In this document: piece after piece, positions 44,310 through 57,000 of the stretch
Layout of the letters: each line of letters starts with the position of its first letter
How positions within the stretch are numbered: position 1 is the stretch's first letter
Assembly (NCBI RefSeq): GCF_947507565.1
Contig: NC_089182.1
Span: 1,178,001 to 1,242,000, forward strand
Origin: Oscarella lobularis
Taxonomy: Eukaryota > Porifera > Homoscleromorpha > Homosclerophorida > Oscarellidae
Reading direction: 5' to 3'
Length of the DNA stretch: 64,000 nucleotides
Position numbers and translations under genes: made by a program
The notes under the pieces: model-generated
Database searches by the model: none
Told to the model about the DNA's origin: nothing
The model's input: the letters and a program-made list of their open reading frames with translations, nothing else

Positions 44310-45271
44310 ACTTGTTGATATTACGCGCGCGACGTCACAACTTGTAACATGCTATCTTATTCTTAATTGTTTTCTGTTTCGTTAATTAATCGATTTAGTT
44401 CATTTTTGCTCTGTTGGTATTTGGTGGCCGTGTGTGTCAATGAAACGTTTTCGCTTTCAATGGGTCCTCCCCCACCACGCCCACATTCGGGTGTCGCAGT
44501 TCGTATCGTTATCTGCGGCACGTCGAGTCCGGATCGATTCCCGGCGTCTAGCGACGTTCCCGCCCGACTATTGTCGGGCACCAGGCATGGGTTACTCGGC
44601 GGTGGCGCCGGATCAGAAACGAGGGGAATAGTGGCGTGCGCTAAGCGACGTACGCGATTGTCTTTCGACTCGATTCGAGACGGAGCGACAAAACAAGGAG
44701 ACGAAACCAACTGAAGACTGCACCCGCGCCGAATCAATTTACCTGGAATCGTGGGTCGAGTGCCAACACCTCCCACCGGCGACACGCCCACTCGTTGTAG
44801 AAGACTCGGAGCTGCCTCGGGGCACGTACGCTTTCGCGTAAGCGAAGGCTTCGATCCTCGAACGCGATCCATCGTGCGAGCAATTCGTCGAGTCTCTTCC
44901 CGCTCGAACTCCTCGTGCATGCGCCGAGCGCGACTGATACGCTCCGCTTCGCGACGAACGCAACGTCGCAACGAGAGGGCGTGACGATCGCTCCAATCGG
45001 AAAAGACTTTCGACGTGCCCCGGATCTCCATTGAATATCAAGTCGACGGCGAGCGAATGCAAGACGTCAGAGCGGCCGGTCGTTTGACTGCTTTCGTGTA
45101 CCCCCCGATGTGAGAGAGTTCCTTCGTTCACGTGAGAGGCGGAGCTTTCTCACGTTCTTAGAATTCCCGTATTTAGTCTATGGCTCCATTGTCTCTCACG
45201 TGATATCATGCACAACCCCCCAAAATTGCCTGCATAGAAAAGAATAAAAACCCATAAACAAATAGTTCTAA
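44310..45271. other. Gap between the triple-SH3 and MAP3K genes
   Basis: Apart from the uncertain minus-strand ORF at 44363-45031, only AT-rich 3' sequences of both convergent genes are visible. Confidence 0.4.
44363..45031 (-). CDS. Uncharacterised ORF, Arg/Glu-rich N-terminal helix
   Basis: Open frame of 222 codons from ATG 45031, between the triple-SH3 gene and the MAP3K gene. The first part (RREAERISRARRMHEEFERE then ETRRIARTMDRV) would form a charged helix; the rest is Pro/Ser-rich without domains. A possible donor (CCAGGTAAAT near 44740) could end a first exon earlier, so the gene model is uncertain. I do not recognise it. It could equally be chance or 3' untranslated sequence. Confidence 0.25.
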   Translation of the reverse strand: MEIRGTSKVFSDWSDRHALSLRRCVRREAERISRARRMHEEFEREETRRIARTMDRVRGSKPSLTRKRTCPEAAPSLLQRVGVSPVGGVGTRPTIPGKLIRRGCSLQLVSSPCFVAPSRIESKDNRVRRLAHATIPLVSDPAPPPSNPCLVPDNSRAGTSLDAGNRSGLDVPQITIRTATPECGRGGGGPIESENVSLTHTATKYQQSKNELNRLINETENN

Positions 45272-48063
45272 TTACAGAACACCGCTAACAAATCCATGAT
45301 CCAAGAGTTTATCAGCTGAAGGTCGAGTCTCTTTATCCCTAAAAAACCAGAAATGAAATCAGAATTAAACAATTGACAACAAAACCATACATAATCAACG
45401 TTATTGCTATGAAATCTCGCACACATTCAGACACGTGATCGGGCAAATCTGGTTTTGTCGCCTCGGTTGCAATTTTAAAAAGAGCAGCGATTGCCTCGAG
45501 TTCATGCCAAGGTGGCTTTGTTGTCAGCATTTCAACCACGGTACAGCCGAGACTCCTAAAAGAAGAAAACGTCTATCACGTCTATCACGTCTATCACGAG
45601 GCTTAGAGGCCATACCATATGTCAGCTTTTCTACCATATCCTTTTCCATTAATCACTTCGGGACTCATCCAGTAGGGCGTCCCGTGCACCGACTTGTATC
45701 CAGACATAGTCCTTATTGTCTGCGCAAGAGGCACAATAGGAAATGTAAGTTCTATCCCATTCACTTACTTGAAGTCGTTTCGATGCACCAAAGTCGGACA
45801 GTTTGACGTTGCCGGAAGAGTCGCGAAGTATGTTCGCTCCTTTTATGTCTCTATGGACAACGCATTTGGAATGCAAGTAGGCCACGCCTTCAACTATTTG
45901 TCTAGTGTATTTCCGGGTTAGAGTTTCAGTGAGTGGACCGTGTTCTTTCAGGAGATTGTGAATAGAACTCTAGAGAAATAATCTTATAACCGCGTCATTT
46001 TTTCCTGACGTCAGCGACTCACTCCAGGCATGTATTCCATGAAAATGGAGAGAACGCACTCCGTTCTCTCCGTTCCATAATACTGAACAACTCGATCGTG
46101 TTTCAAATTCCTATATATTTCCATTTCCGTTTCGAGAGCTTGCACCTCCTATCAGTTGCAACAAATGATAAGAAGAAACCAATTTCCATTTTGAAAAAAT
46201 CCAAACCTTCTGCGCTTGCATATCGTTAGCGTGAGTGATGTCGACTTGCTTCACGGCCAACTCTCGTCCAGTATTTCTATCGTGACACATGTAAACCTGA
46301 ATGTCCGATTAATAACTATTAAAAATAGTCATTTAACAATCAACCGTTCCAAACGCTCCAGAACCCAACACTCGCCCTTTCGTCCAATCATCAGGTTTAC
46401 TCAACACTACAGATAGAAATAATTACACTTTATTCGCGGTGATAACATTCCTTTTATTCCTTACGGTCTGACGATAGATTGAGTTCTGATAAATGAGCCA
46501 TGGCAGCGTCCAAATAACCCGCCTGAGACAAGCTCTCTTTGCTCGAATAGAAGTCAGGCGTAAAACTCTCTGGAGAGGCTGCAGACTCGGCCAAATACAC
46601 GTCGCTAACAGCTCGGCGCGTCTTTTTATGACGACGCGGAAACGTTCGAAATTCTGTACACATTTTTTTAATTTCTCGTTGATTATGTGAATGTTTTCTT
46701 TACTTTCGGGATCGGCGTTGTAGTCGAACGTGTGACGTCGCGTCGGATATGTCCCGGGTCGGCTCGGCGGATCGTCGTAATTCCGATATCCGCTACTCTC
46801 GCTAAGATACAAAATATAATCAAATTTAGTTACACAATCCATTGCGTTCAAACCTAGTCTGACTAATATCCGTTGTTGATCCACTTGAATTTGGACTTGG
46901 AGCCACCTTAATCTTCTATATATAAGAGACTTATAAGTCTTTCATCACATTATCACCCACACTTCTCTCACCCTGACATAAGATCCAGGAGGCTGTTCCG
47001 GTTCAGGAAGAACGCCGACTGGGTCGTCTTCGGCTATAAACATTCCGCCGCCACCTTTAAAGAGTTCTTTCGCCCTTTCGGAGTACATGGACTGGGGACG
47101 TCCAGGAGGTTCGCGCGTGAGGCCCGGAGGCGGCGAGTCTCGTCCGCCCGGGTGGTAGGGATGCATGGGCGGGTTCGTATCGTCGATCGGGTGAAAGCCG
47201 TCCGCAGTTTTGCCCGGAAATGTTCGAGGAGAAAGTCGCGGCGAGTTTAGGACCGGGGAGGAGGGAAAGAACGGCTGCGAGTTGGATCTCGCCGGGAAAA
47301 ATGAATTCTGAAAAAAAAGGGAGGACTCTGTATATATAGCCTAATTGACTGACAACAAACTGATTGACGGACTATTTCCGTTTATGGTATTATCAACTTT
47401 TACAGCTATTTCAATTTCAGTTTCTACGAATGCTTACCTGTTGAACGCCTCTATTGTTCGAGGCAATCGAGAGTGAAAACTGAGATGTCGGCATGGCAAC
47501 AGTCGTGACGGGATCAGAAGGCTGAATCAGAATGATTCTCAAACTCTTCTGAGCCGGCGAACGATCGAGGTTCAAGAGCGCCTTATCGATATCGGCTTGA
47601 CACGTGATGGAAAGAGTCTGCTTCAACTAGACACAGAATAAACAGTAGAATACAAAAAAATAACATATATCATTCGTGACGTCGTGTCGTCCTACTTCCG
47701 CGTTGAAATAAAATACGGTCAAATCGACGCTATAGATCGATTTGATCTTCGCTTTGAGATCCATAAATTGAAGCGGACGCGACATGAGAATAATCCTTTT
47801 AGAAATGATTAAATTAAATAACCCGATTCAAATATCAGCACTTTCTCTCCTGCTTGAACTCGAACTTGATTCGAACCTGGTTGCCCTATAGGGAAAGAGG
47901 AATATCCATTCGAGGGGGCGTGTCGCCTTTGAGGAAGACGACGAGAAATTTTGCTTACAGGCATCGAAACGACGCCAGTTCGCTCGTGCGACGTCTGATT
48001 GCGTAGTTCCGACAAGTTGTAGGCGATTGTGGACAGCGTCGACGCAGTCGACGCGTCCGACAC
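45272..48063 (-). CDS. MAP3K2/MAP3K3 (MEKK2/3)-like kinase
   Basis: ATG at 48063 ([20 protein letters not shown]). A PB1 domain is split over three exons: [33 protein letters not shown] and [20 protein letters not shown] followed by [14 protein letters not shown], the MEKK2/3 signature (47420-47910). A Ser/Pro-rich linker follows (46450-47330). The kinase domain (45275-46400) shows [71 protein letters not shown] and [11 protein letters not shown], all catalytic residues present. Stop TAA at 45272-45274. MEKK2/3 sit at the top of MAPK cascades (MKK5-ERK5, JNK) and bind partners through PB1. The ATG lies 243 bp from the preceding gene's end. Confidence 0.92.
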
Positions 48064-48305
48064 TGTTTACGAATCGATTCGACGTGTTTTCGCGCCTTTC
48101 GGGATCGTCTACCTGAATCCATCCGATTCCCGCCACGAATCGTAATCCTCGAGGGCGAAAGCGGCGACAATCGACTGCTTTTTTCTTCTTCTTGCGACTG
48201 CGCGAACTCGAACTAACGCGCGTTGTCCGGCAGCACAAAACGTCAGTTTTAAAAAGGGGCGTGATCACAACGTACACATTCTGAATAGAGAGCGTAAAGA
48301 AACTT

Positions 48306-51300
48306 TTATAGTTCATCGCGCGAAGCGCTTTTCTGAAAATCAATAATTCAATAATTAATGGCGATTAATTAATCATTACTGTACATACCTTTTTTCGACT
48401 TAGATGTTGCTGCACAGTATTTATTATCCCATTCACACTTTGAGTACCAATACTGACACCCACAAGATTCTTAGAAGAAGTCTTCTTAGACCAAAACAAC
48501 TCAAAAAAAGTCAACAACTTTTTCTTACTTGTCTGCGTCCATTGGCTCCCTCGTAGAAATAAAGTGATGGATATGCACGAACCTGAGCTTGATTACACAG
48601 ATGCCTTTGTTCATCGCAGTTCACTTTTCCACATTTCACTTTACCCTCCATCAGCTGTCAATACATAAAACCGAAAGAAGGTAAAGTGAGTTCTCTAACT
48701 TGCCTCGGAAACTCTTTCAAAATTAGGAGCAAATTGGACGCAATGACCGCACCAAGGTGCATAGAAATCAACTAGCCAAGGAGTAGAATCCTCAAGAACT
48801 TCATTGTTGATGTCATTCATAGAGAGAAGTTTGACTTTCGACGGCAAATAGTCCATCGCCCACGCTCGAATTGAATTGACGTCTCTCCATCCGGAATAAT
48901 CGCTAAAACGATTTCTTGATACTACAGTACGAGGCACGGTTTACGGTATTGATTTTTGTACCTATAATGCCCGGTTCCTGTTCTTCCAGACGGGTATAGT
49001 CTCATTGTCGGATAGCTAGAGATTCCCTCCCTTTGACACAGCGAGTCTTCTGACACGCAATCGACTTTAGCAACTCTGGCTTTTTCTTTTAAAATCTAAT
49101 TATTATTTATCAGTATTAGATAGACTACCGTTTCCTGTCTTTTTCTTACTCTAGCCACTTTGTTCCAAACAGGAATTAGCTGCTGGCACGGTCCGCACCA
49201 GGGAGCATAGAAATCGATAAGCCACACCTCTTCCCGTTGTTGACTTCTGACCATTTCGTCAAAACTAGACGTTGTCAGGGTAATCATTTTAGGATTGAGA
49301 GTATCCTGCATTGAATGATACCAGTAGGATTAATATACAGACGACACTCTCTCTTGAAGTACCTCAATAAATTCAACTATTGATTTTGCACTGTGAGTGC
49401 CATGAAATTGATGCGGCTGAGATTGATTGTAAAATATCGTTGTAGGATAAGACCGTATGTTCATCTAATATTATCTATATATTAGATTCCTGTATTGATT
49501 TGATTGTTACCTTATTGCAAAGATGCGAATGAACGGTGCAATCGACTGTGCCAAAGCTAACACTGTTTCCTATACGATGCGCTGCCTTTCGAAACTCGGG
49601 CAACAATCTCATACACGGGGGACACCACTATGAATACAGAACTAATAGTAGATGATAAATCTATGATGTCTTTTCTTACGGGAGCAAAAAAATCCACAAC
49701 CCACGGATCCCTTCGATTAATAACTCTCTCTGGAAAATCATCTGGAGTCAAGGCGAGCACGTGGGATGAAGAACTGGCGCGAGCAAAAACTGCAAGGTCT
49801 TCGGCGAGAAGACGTCCTGTTGCAATAAACCGACTACAAATGCTATTTATCGTTAATTGATTTCTATTTACCGTGATGCTGTTCGAAGCCTCCTCTCTTA
49901 TAGAAGGCCACCTGATTGGCCTTCATGTGAAGTTTCTGGCAAAGACTTCTCTGAGAATCGCAATTCACGAATCCAACCTTGCAAAAGACCACTCATAATT
50001 AGACTTTTGAAGTATCAAAATCCCCGCTGCGTTACGTTAATGCTGTCAAGTAGTGGAGACAGCTTTCGCATTTCCAATTCGATATCCGAAATCTCCTTGA
50101 CAAAAATAACAAGCCAATAGATGCCGTTGCTGACGTCCTTTTCAACATCCTGACACGTCGGAGAAGTCAAAACAAACTATACTTCAAAATCAATAATTGT
50201 TACCGCCCACGAATTAATTTCTTTAGGCAGAGGCAACTGCAAAAGAGCAAAGCGAGAAAGTTCTTGAGGATCAAGAGATTCATCCGATTCCTTTAAAAAT
50301 CAATTAATTAATTAATTAATCAATTAATTAATGGCAAGACAATGCCCCTACACTGATTGGTCCGTCGCGAAACGTGTAAACAAACGTCCCAGAGGAGCGC
50401 TTAAGTTGTTGGCATAGAGACGGATCGAGAGTACAATCAATAGAGCCAAATTTAAAATACTTATCCTAAAACTCTATAATTATTGAGGAGCCCAATCGAG
50501 CGTTTCACCAATGTACTCATACCACAATAGCAGCTAGTTTTCTTTGCGAAAGAAGAGCCATGCAATCTAAAGCCCAAATCCCATTTTATTCAATAAAAAT
50601 CTCGCTCATATAAGCTCACTCTCTTCCTCAGATGAGCAAACGTTCAAAAGCCACGACTTTTCGGTTTCTTCTCCGTTCACTGTCTCGTTAAAATTCAACG
50701 CATTTAGTTCCATGACGTTGGCCGTGACGAAGCTCATTGCAAAATTAATCAAATTCCTTTTCGTTCTTTCTCCTCTGTATTTTTGCGGCTAAACAGAATA
50801 AGAAACTTATAAACTGAAGATTCCAATTTCTCGTTTTCTCACATTAGGATAAATTAAAAGTGACGGATAGCTTCTTACTCCCTGCTGCTGACAAAGATTC
50901 CATTCGTCTCCGCAATTCACGGCTCCAATTCGAAGAACTCCCTCGAGTTCACGAGCCACTTCACGCCACTAAAAATCCCAAATGCACTTTATAATTATAA
51001 AATATCATCATCATAATAATAATAAACTTACTGTTGGAGCCAAGTGGTGACAGTGACTGCAGTGCGGCGAAAAGAAATTCACAAACCACAGGTCACCAGA
51101 ATTCAAAACGGAAGATTCTAAAAATTCGAACCATTCTGACGTCATCCTTACCATCACGCAAAATAAATTTCTCACCAAAGTCAATTTTACTCAACGTAAT
51201 TATTTCGTCATCATCGTCATAAATACCTATATAATCAGTGAATTTTTCGTCCGTTAATTAAATAGGCCTATATGAATTGTACCGAATTCTTCTTGATAAT

Positions 51301-51724
51301 ATTGCCAGCTTTCATAGCGACCCCATCCCTTGTTTTCGTCTAATCCCTCTTCGCCGTACTGGTCGTATTTATTTCTAAGCTCTTCGTCTATACGGCGTTA
51401 GAGAACGTTTTAATTTATTAAAATCCAATTTTACCTTTTAGAACTTCGTAGGCGCGATTTAGTTTCAGAAACTTTTCGTGCGCTTCTGGATCGTCCTAAA
51501 AGTTGCTATTCAAATCGTTTCACCCCCCAAAAAGTGCACAAATTCGATACGGGGTTTTTATCCGGATGTGTTTTCAGAGCCAATTTCTTGAAAGCCTGGC
51601 GAATTTCTTTGCTTCCCGCATCTTTGTTGACACCGAGGCGTTCATAGAAGTCGTCCGATAACGAGAGAGAGACGAGAAAAGCTAACATAAGCGCTACGAC
51701 GCTTCCGACGTGCCACGACATCAT
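48306..51724 (-). CDS. DNAJC10: DNAJC10/ERdj5 ER J-domain thioredoxin protein
   Basis: ATG at 51724 gives a signal peptide ([20 protein letters not shown]) and a J domain ([20 protein letters not shown] then [13 protein letters not shown] present). Thioredoxin-like domains follow, with active sites CSHC (near 51040), WCPPC (near 49620, split by an intron after FFAP), APWCGPC (near 49195) and APWCGHC (near 48755), plus Trx-like repeats without such a site. The final exon ends SASRDEL, an ER-retrieval tetrapeptide of the KDEL type, with TAA at 48306-48308. ERdj5 is an ER reductase that works with BiP and EDEM in ER-associated degradation. The architecture matches the vertebrate protein closely. 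Confidence 0.93.
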
Positions 51725-51888
51725 TATCCTAACGTGCGCTACACTTCTTTGGCTCTCTCCGGCTCACTCGTAGTTTTAGTGCACGGGGACGGGACCACGG
51801 GGACGTAGCTTACTGCATTTACATTTCATACACATGCAAGTAACGTCAAATTCTCACACAACACAAATATATAGAAAGTTGAGTACAA

Positions 51889-52266
51889 CTACAAGCGATG
51901 CATCTTCTCCCTTTTATCCAAAGCGACCTTCTGCCACAGAGACAGTAAAAGAGTGACCCCGTAGACTCCGGCGGCGATAAAGCAGTTTCTAATCCGGGAC
52001 AGTAACATCGAACACGTACAGAATAAAACGAACACAAGCGAGACTTACGTTGACGAGCCAATTGTCGCGTCTTCGGATAAAGCAACCGCTTCGACTTTGA
52101 AGAAGACGCCGAGAAGAAGCTGAAAAGCGAAGTGTCGCGGTAACGAGGCTATTTCCACAGAAATCCTCCCACTCTCTCTCACCAGCATTATAATTCCCCA
52201 GACACTAAGAATCGTGCAGCAGGTGGAGCATTTTCTGCCGAACAAAGGAAGTTTGTAGTAGAGCAT
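51889..52266 (-). CDS. RNASEK: Ribonuclease kappa-type small membrane protein
   Basis: Three exons. ATG at 52266 reads MLYYKLPLFGRKCSTCCTIL then SVWGIIML, joined to LLLGVFFKVEAVALSED and NCFIAAGVYGVTLLLSLWQK; stop at 51889-51891. Two membrane helices and the NCFIAAG box identify the RNASEK family, which associates with the V-ATPase and endocytosis. About 83 residues, somewhat shorter than the human 98 because the luminal loop is short. Confidence 0.88.
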
Positions 52267-52373
52267 CGTCGAAGTGACGCTGATTTCACGTGACACTGAT
52301 GTGCGTTATGCTGTCCCGGATAATTGACCAAGGCGCGCTTAATTAATCGACAAAATTTGAGAAAGACAAAGCG

Positions 52374-52462
52374 ATTAGGAATTAGGACTTGACTCCAGCT
52401 GACCTAATTTGCAAAGCGGTTAGGAATTAGGACTTTGACACTCCAGTTGATCCAGCTGATCT
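52374..52462. repeat. Imperfect tandem repeat at the synaptogyrin 3' end
   Basis: Two copies of a roughly 45-bp unit containing AGCGRTTAGGAATTAGGACTT and CCAGCTGA. The second copy overlaps the last codons and stop of the synaptogyrin gene. Confidence 0.7.
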
Positions 52463-53061
52463 AATGTTCATAATGGCCAGTACAAGAAGAGCCACCTGTA
52501 GTAATACAGTACATTGACATAATTACTCATTACGAATAACTGAGATGTCTTACCCAAGCTACCATTGAAAAAAAAGAAAAAGCGATTGCTGATTCTGCGG
52601 CAGATTTGCTGAACGGAAGTACTTCAACGTCGCCTGCAACTTTGTCGGTGTTTGCCCACTGAACAGTTAGATACAGAAACCCAACAAACCAGAGAAAGGC
52701 CAAGAGACCCGACACAACAGCATCCGCAGTGAAAATATGCTTCTGAAAGGACTCTAACTTCCTCATCACTTCCAAAACATCGAAGACGAGCATGACAATG
52801 GCTACAATGATGGTCAGGATGCCCACGCCTTCGCCATATTGGCATGCCCCACTCCCCGTTAAATCGGACTGCTTGAGACCGTAAAAACAAACACCAGTTG
52901 ATCCAAAGCTGCTTGCCACTTTGTCGGCAATGACGCCGACAACAATTATAGCAAACAACTAGAGAGGGAGCCTTGAGATTAGGGTCTCAGAGTAAAGTGC
53001 AACTCACCAGGGCAAGTACTCTTGCAACGAATCGGCCTATCAATCGAGCAGAAAGATTCAT
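52427..53061 (-). CDS. Synaptogyrin-like MARVEL-domain membrane protein
   Basis: ATG at 53061 (MNLSARLIGRFVARVLAL), then an exon from 52958 (LFAIIVVGVIADKVASSFGS; CQYGEGVGILTIIVAIVML; LLAFLWFVGFLYLTVQWANT; ESAIAFSFFSMVAW) and a last exon VALLVLAIMNIRSAGSTG, stop at 52427-52429. Four membrane helices and the FLWFVGFxYL and AIAFSFFS motifs are synaptogyrin hallmarks. Such proteins sit in vesicle membranes in animals; in a sponge, which lacks synapses, a general vesicle-traffic role is likelier. Separate 5' untranslated exons may lie at 53090-53240. Confidence 0.88.
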
Positions 53062-53326
53062 AGCCAGCAACAAAATAGCAAACACCGCCCCTAAAAGTGC
53101 TCACGCGTAATGAGAATACCACACATTCCACAACTTCAATTTCCCGGACAATACGCCTGCTGCTTGGGTACAAGCTAAAGACAATCAAGCAATGACATTG
53201 GTATAGAAACAGTATAGGAGAAAACGGGACACTTTCATACCTGACACCCCAAAGTCAGTGTCGTTAAACACAATACATGTAGACAAAGCACTATGTTGAA
53301 TTTTGTATGCCTCATTTCCACACACA

Positions 53327-53986
53327 TCACTTTTTTGAGCACTCAAACCGCAATAGATCAACTTTCACGTACGCAGCGTCTTTCTTGTGAAAGCGCATCG
53401 TCTTAGGAAGTTCAAGCGAGAAATTTTTGAAAGTCTTGTCTACCGTCATAGGTACGCCCCAATCCTTTGCCTTTTTCTCCAAATAATCCCGCGTCGACGA
53501 TTTATGAATAGAATAAACGTAACCCCTGCACAGTCGGAGTGCGGTCTGAAGAAACTCCACGTCGCGACCTTCGTTTTTCTTCGTCCCATAGGGAGGATTC
53601 ATTACAATCGTGTCGAACAACTTGCCGGCGCCACATCTCAAATTTATGACGTCACACTTGACGAAGTCCACCTGACCGTCCAGTTCCATATCGGCGACGT
53701 TTTCGCTCGCGACGGACAACGCATCGTCGTCGATGTCAAAGGCGACGACGTGGCGAGCGCCGAGAAGAGCGGCGCCGATCGCGAGCACGCCAGAACCGCA
53801 GCCCAAGTCGGCGACCAGTTTTCCGCTCAGATCGTCGTAGCCGAGGTGCACGACATCGCGAAGAATATCCGCCGCAACTTCTGCAGGCAGTGCGTACTGT
53901 TCTAGAAGAACTTTGGGTTCGCTAAAGCCGTCTAGGCTCCCTAAAGCGCCGACGAGTTGCTTTCGTTTCATTCCTATACGGGACAT
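53327..53986 (-). CDS. METTL5: METTL5 18S rRNA m6A methyltransferase
   Basis: Single-exon ORF of 219 residues. It has the SAM-binding motif VADLGCGSGVLAIGAALLGA, the acidic VVAFDIDDDAL and the N6-adenine catalytic motif NPPYGT. The N-terminus (VGALGSLDGFSEPKVLLEQY) and C-terminus (FKNFSLELPKTMRFHKKD) fit METTL5, which with TRMT112 methylates one adenosine in 18S rRNA. Length is near the human 209. Intronless in an intron-rich neighbourhood. Confidence 0.93.
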   Translation of the reverse strand: MSRIGMKRKQLVGALGSLDGFSEPKVLLEQYALPAEVAADILRDVVHLGYDDLSGKLVADLGCGSGVLAIGAALLGARHVVAFDIDDDALSVASENVADMELDGQVDFVKCDVINLRCGAGKLFDTIVMNPPYGTKKNEGRDVEFLQTALRLCRGYVYSIHKSSTRDYLEKKAKDWGVPMTVDKTFKNFSLELPKTMRFHKKDAAYVKVDLLRFECSKK

Positions 53987-54062
53987 ATGAGAGACGAGAT
54001 GAATGCGTCATTCATCAACCAGTTTCCCTTTGGCAATATTAGTGTAGTACAGTTTGGATGTT

Positions 54063-57000
54063 TTAAAAATCAAGAGGCATCCATTTTCCTACCAAAGACT
54101 TACGAAAATGTTCTTTGAATGCGCCGAGAGCAGCCGCATCTTCGCATTTGAACACAGCCGTCATGATTGACTTCCTAGCGTCGACAGTGGCTTCGATAAA
54201 GAAAAACGTTTCCGTATCCGCCTAAAATTGAGAATTCAAAAAAAGTCCCGCGCACGCGCTCATGCGAAGTACCTGCTGAGAATAAAAAAAGAATTTCATT
54301 ACCGGTTGCCCGGCCGGACTCGAAGCCATTGCAACGATACGAAATTCCAACATGGTTTGTTCCAGTTCCTCGGGCGTTGGAACTACGGACAAGCAAAGCT
54401 CCACGGATTCACTATACAAACTCCGGGTACAATAAAAAACCGCGACAAATTAACTGCGACACCTCTGCGGTAAGGCAAGCCATCGCCTTTCAAACTCCGT
54501 CGGAGTTATCTTAGGACTAGAATTCAGAACGATGACGGGAGGAGTTTCTTCCGGAGCAAGAAACTCGTCCTTAGAAACGACACAAAATTTAGCCTAAATT
54601 CATACCGATGCTATAAGAACGTTACCAAGGAGACCAAATCTCCCACGACACTCTTAACGCCTATCGGAATTGAAGACGTGTCGCCACCGACTTTCCGTTG
54701 ATCCCTATCCCCCCCGTCGACGCTGGAGCCGGATGCCGAAGCGGTGCTCTCGGTAAACGTCCGTTCAAATCGATCGTCTAATAATTGCACGTGCCCGTCT
54801 TCTGTTTGCATTGGGACGGGGGAATCGTTTACCTGCAGCGGCTGCAGTGGCGGCGGCGAGCGTTTGTCCTTCTCTCGGCGAGCCTAATGTGTAGGGCGGC
54901 TCCGGCGGAATGAAATTAGTCGACGGTTGACCGTAGACAACCGCCAAAGTATTGAACTCAGACAAGAGCTTGTCCTATATTAAAACTTTACCGTGTCACA
55001 GACACTATACTCTCATTTTTTTCGCTAGACCTTGACACCTACAAGACGATCTTCCGTAAATAAGTTTATCGCCGGTTTGGGCCCGGCAACGACTCGCTTC
55101 GCCTACGATTCGGGCGGGGCGGGGAGAAAAAGAAAGCTAAATTAATTGGGAAAAAAACAAAAAACGTTCTCGTGCACGCACTTCGGAAGCGTTGCACTTC
55201 AAGAGTCGATAGTAAAAAACGGCGCGATCGTGAACATCCATATCGACGTCCTCGTCTAAAGCGCGAGCTTACGCATGTGTATGTAGTCTGATCATCAACT
55301 CCGCGTACCGATGCAATATTGAAGTAGACGGCCCAACATGTTCTGACACTCGGGCGGACGTTTGAAGAACAATTTCATTGTCGCCGTAAGCAGCTGCAGA
55401 CGAACGACAGCCGACACTTCGTCGGTCACATCACCGACGTACTCCTCGAGTAAGTAGGGAGCATCGGGGAGACGCTAATAGAACGCAATTATGCATAGAA
55501 ACCTCCAAGGCGACCACGTACTTCGCCATATTCGCCGAGAGTCCATATGAGAGCCGCTTTGCCCTCAGCGTCGGTGACCAACGCGGCGCTCGCTGGCAGG
55601 TGCTGCACTATGTCGTCAGCTGCATCGACGTACTTGCGTACAAGATCTAAATAAAGACAAATAAAGACGACTTGCAAACAATTGAGAAAACAGGAAGCCG
55701 CAGATGGAACGCGAATATAAAAAGCCCCCCTCGCGATATACGAGCCCATAGTCAATCTTTCTCGACGACGTCGACAATGAATAACACAACTCTGTGGCTA
55801 AACGACACCGTTCCCGTTTACAAGCCCAACTGGTTTCGTCTCGTCGTTCTCCTCCCGTCGATCGCCGTCACGATCATCTGCACGTTCGTCATCTTCGTTC
55901 TCCTTCGCGTACGCGAACTGCGGTCGGTGACGAACGCGCTCATCGTCAACGCGGCGATGGCCGATTGGCTGCGCGGCATCGTCGGCATATTCAACACGTA
56001 TATGTACATACGACCGATTCCGAACGACACGACGCATCTCGTACTATGCGACATCTTTCTCTTTCTTCACTTCGCTCAGAGTTTCTGGTCGAATTGGTCG
56101 ATGGCGGCGCTCGCCTACGATCGATACGATCTTCTCTCGCGACCGTTGAATCGTCGTTTGAAAAAGAAGCAGGTGACCGCAATCATTGCGACGATCGTCG
56201 TCGTCGCCGTCTTCATATCGTCGTTGCCCATCTATAGCGGTTGGAGTCAATTTCTTCTCTATCCGCTCGCATCGAATCCGCGTCGAGCCAAGTGTCGCTA
56301 CACGCAACAAGAAACGAATGCCTTCGATTGGTCGTTTCAGCCCGTTTTCGATTTTCTCGCCTTCATCGTGCCCGTCGTATGCGTCGTCGTCGCGTACGCT
56401 CTTATCGTTCGATTGGTCATGCGACACAAACGACGCCAAGAGCAGCACGCTCGCAATCTCGGACGCAGCGCCTTGACGCTGTCGTCCGCGACGACGACGA
56501 CGACGACGACGAACAAACAGAGCGAATTTAAAATCGAGTCCAACGACGCAATCGAGTCGACGTCGCCGACGAGTGTCGTTCGATCGAAGGCGTTTCAGCT
56601 CGTAACCGCCGTCGTTCTGACGAATATCGTTCTCACTTTGCCTTTCGTTATTGTCGCCGAATTGGAGAAATTTCGCGTGATTATTATCAAGGTGTTTCCG
56701 GATCGAATGAAGAGCGTTCTCATGACGTTGTTTCATTTCAATTTCGTCGTCAATTCCGTTCTCTATTTGTTTTGGATACGCAACGCCGTTCGAATGGCGA
56801 GACGAAAGGGAATACAAACAAAAGGAAAAACGGTCCGACTACTGGCCAGGTGCTGCTAAATCTAATCCGGAGGGATTGAGAGGGGAGTAGAGTACTCAGA
56901 GACAAACGGACGTGCTTAGATACCGTAGAGATTTATAGACATGTTATTAAGTGTGGGACCCCTACGGTTTTTTTTCTTCACTGTTACCCCGCCTACCTTT

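Noticed and set aside
45571-45598. Three copies of GTCTATCAC in a MAP3K intron
   Set aside because: A trivial short tandem repeat within a small intron; no function is indicated.
56044-56817. 257-codon minus-strand ORF opposite the GPCR
   Set aside because: It mirrors the GPCR coding strand, is full of Arg/Asp from antisense of hydrophobic codons, and has no domain; the plus frame has seven helices.
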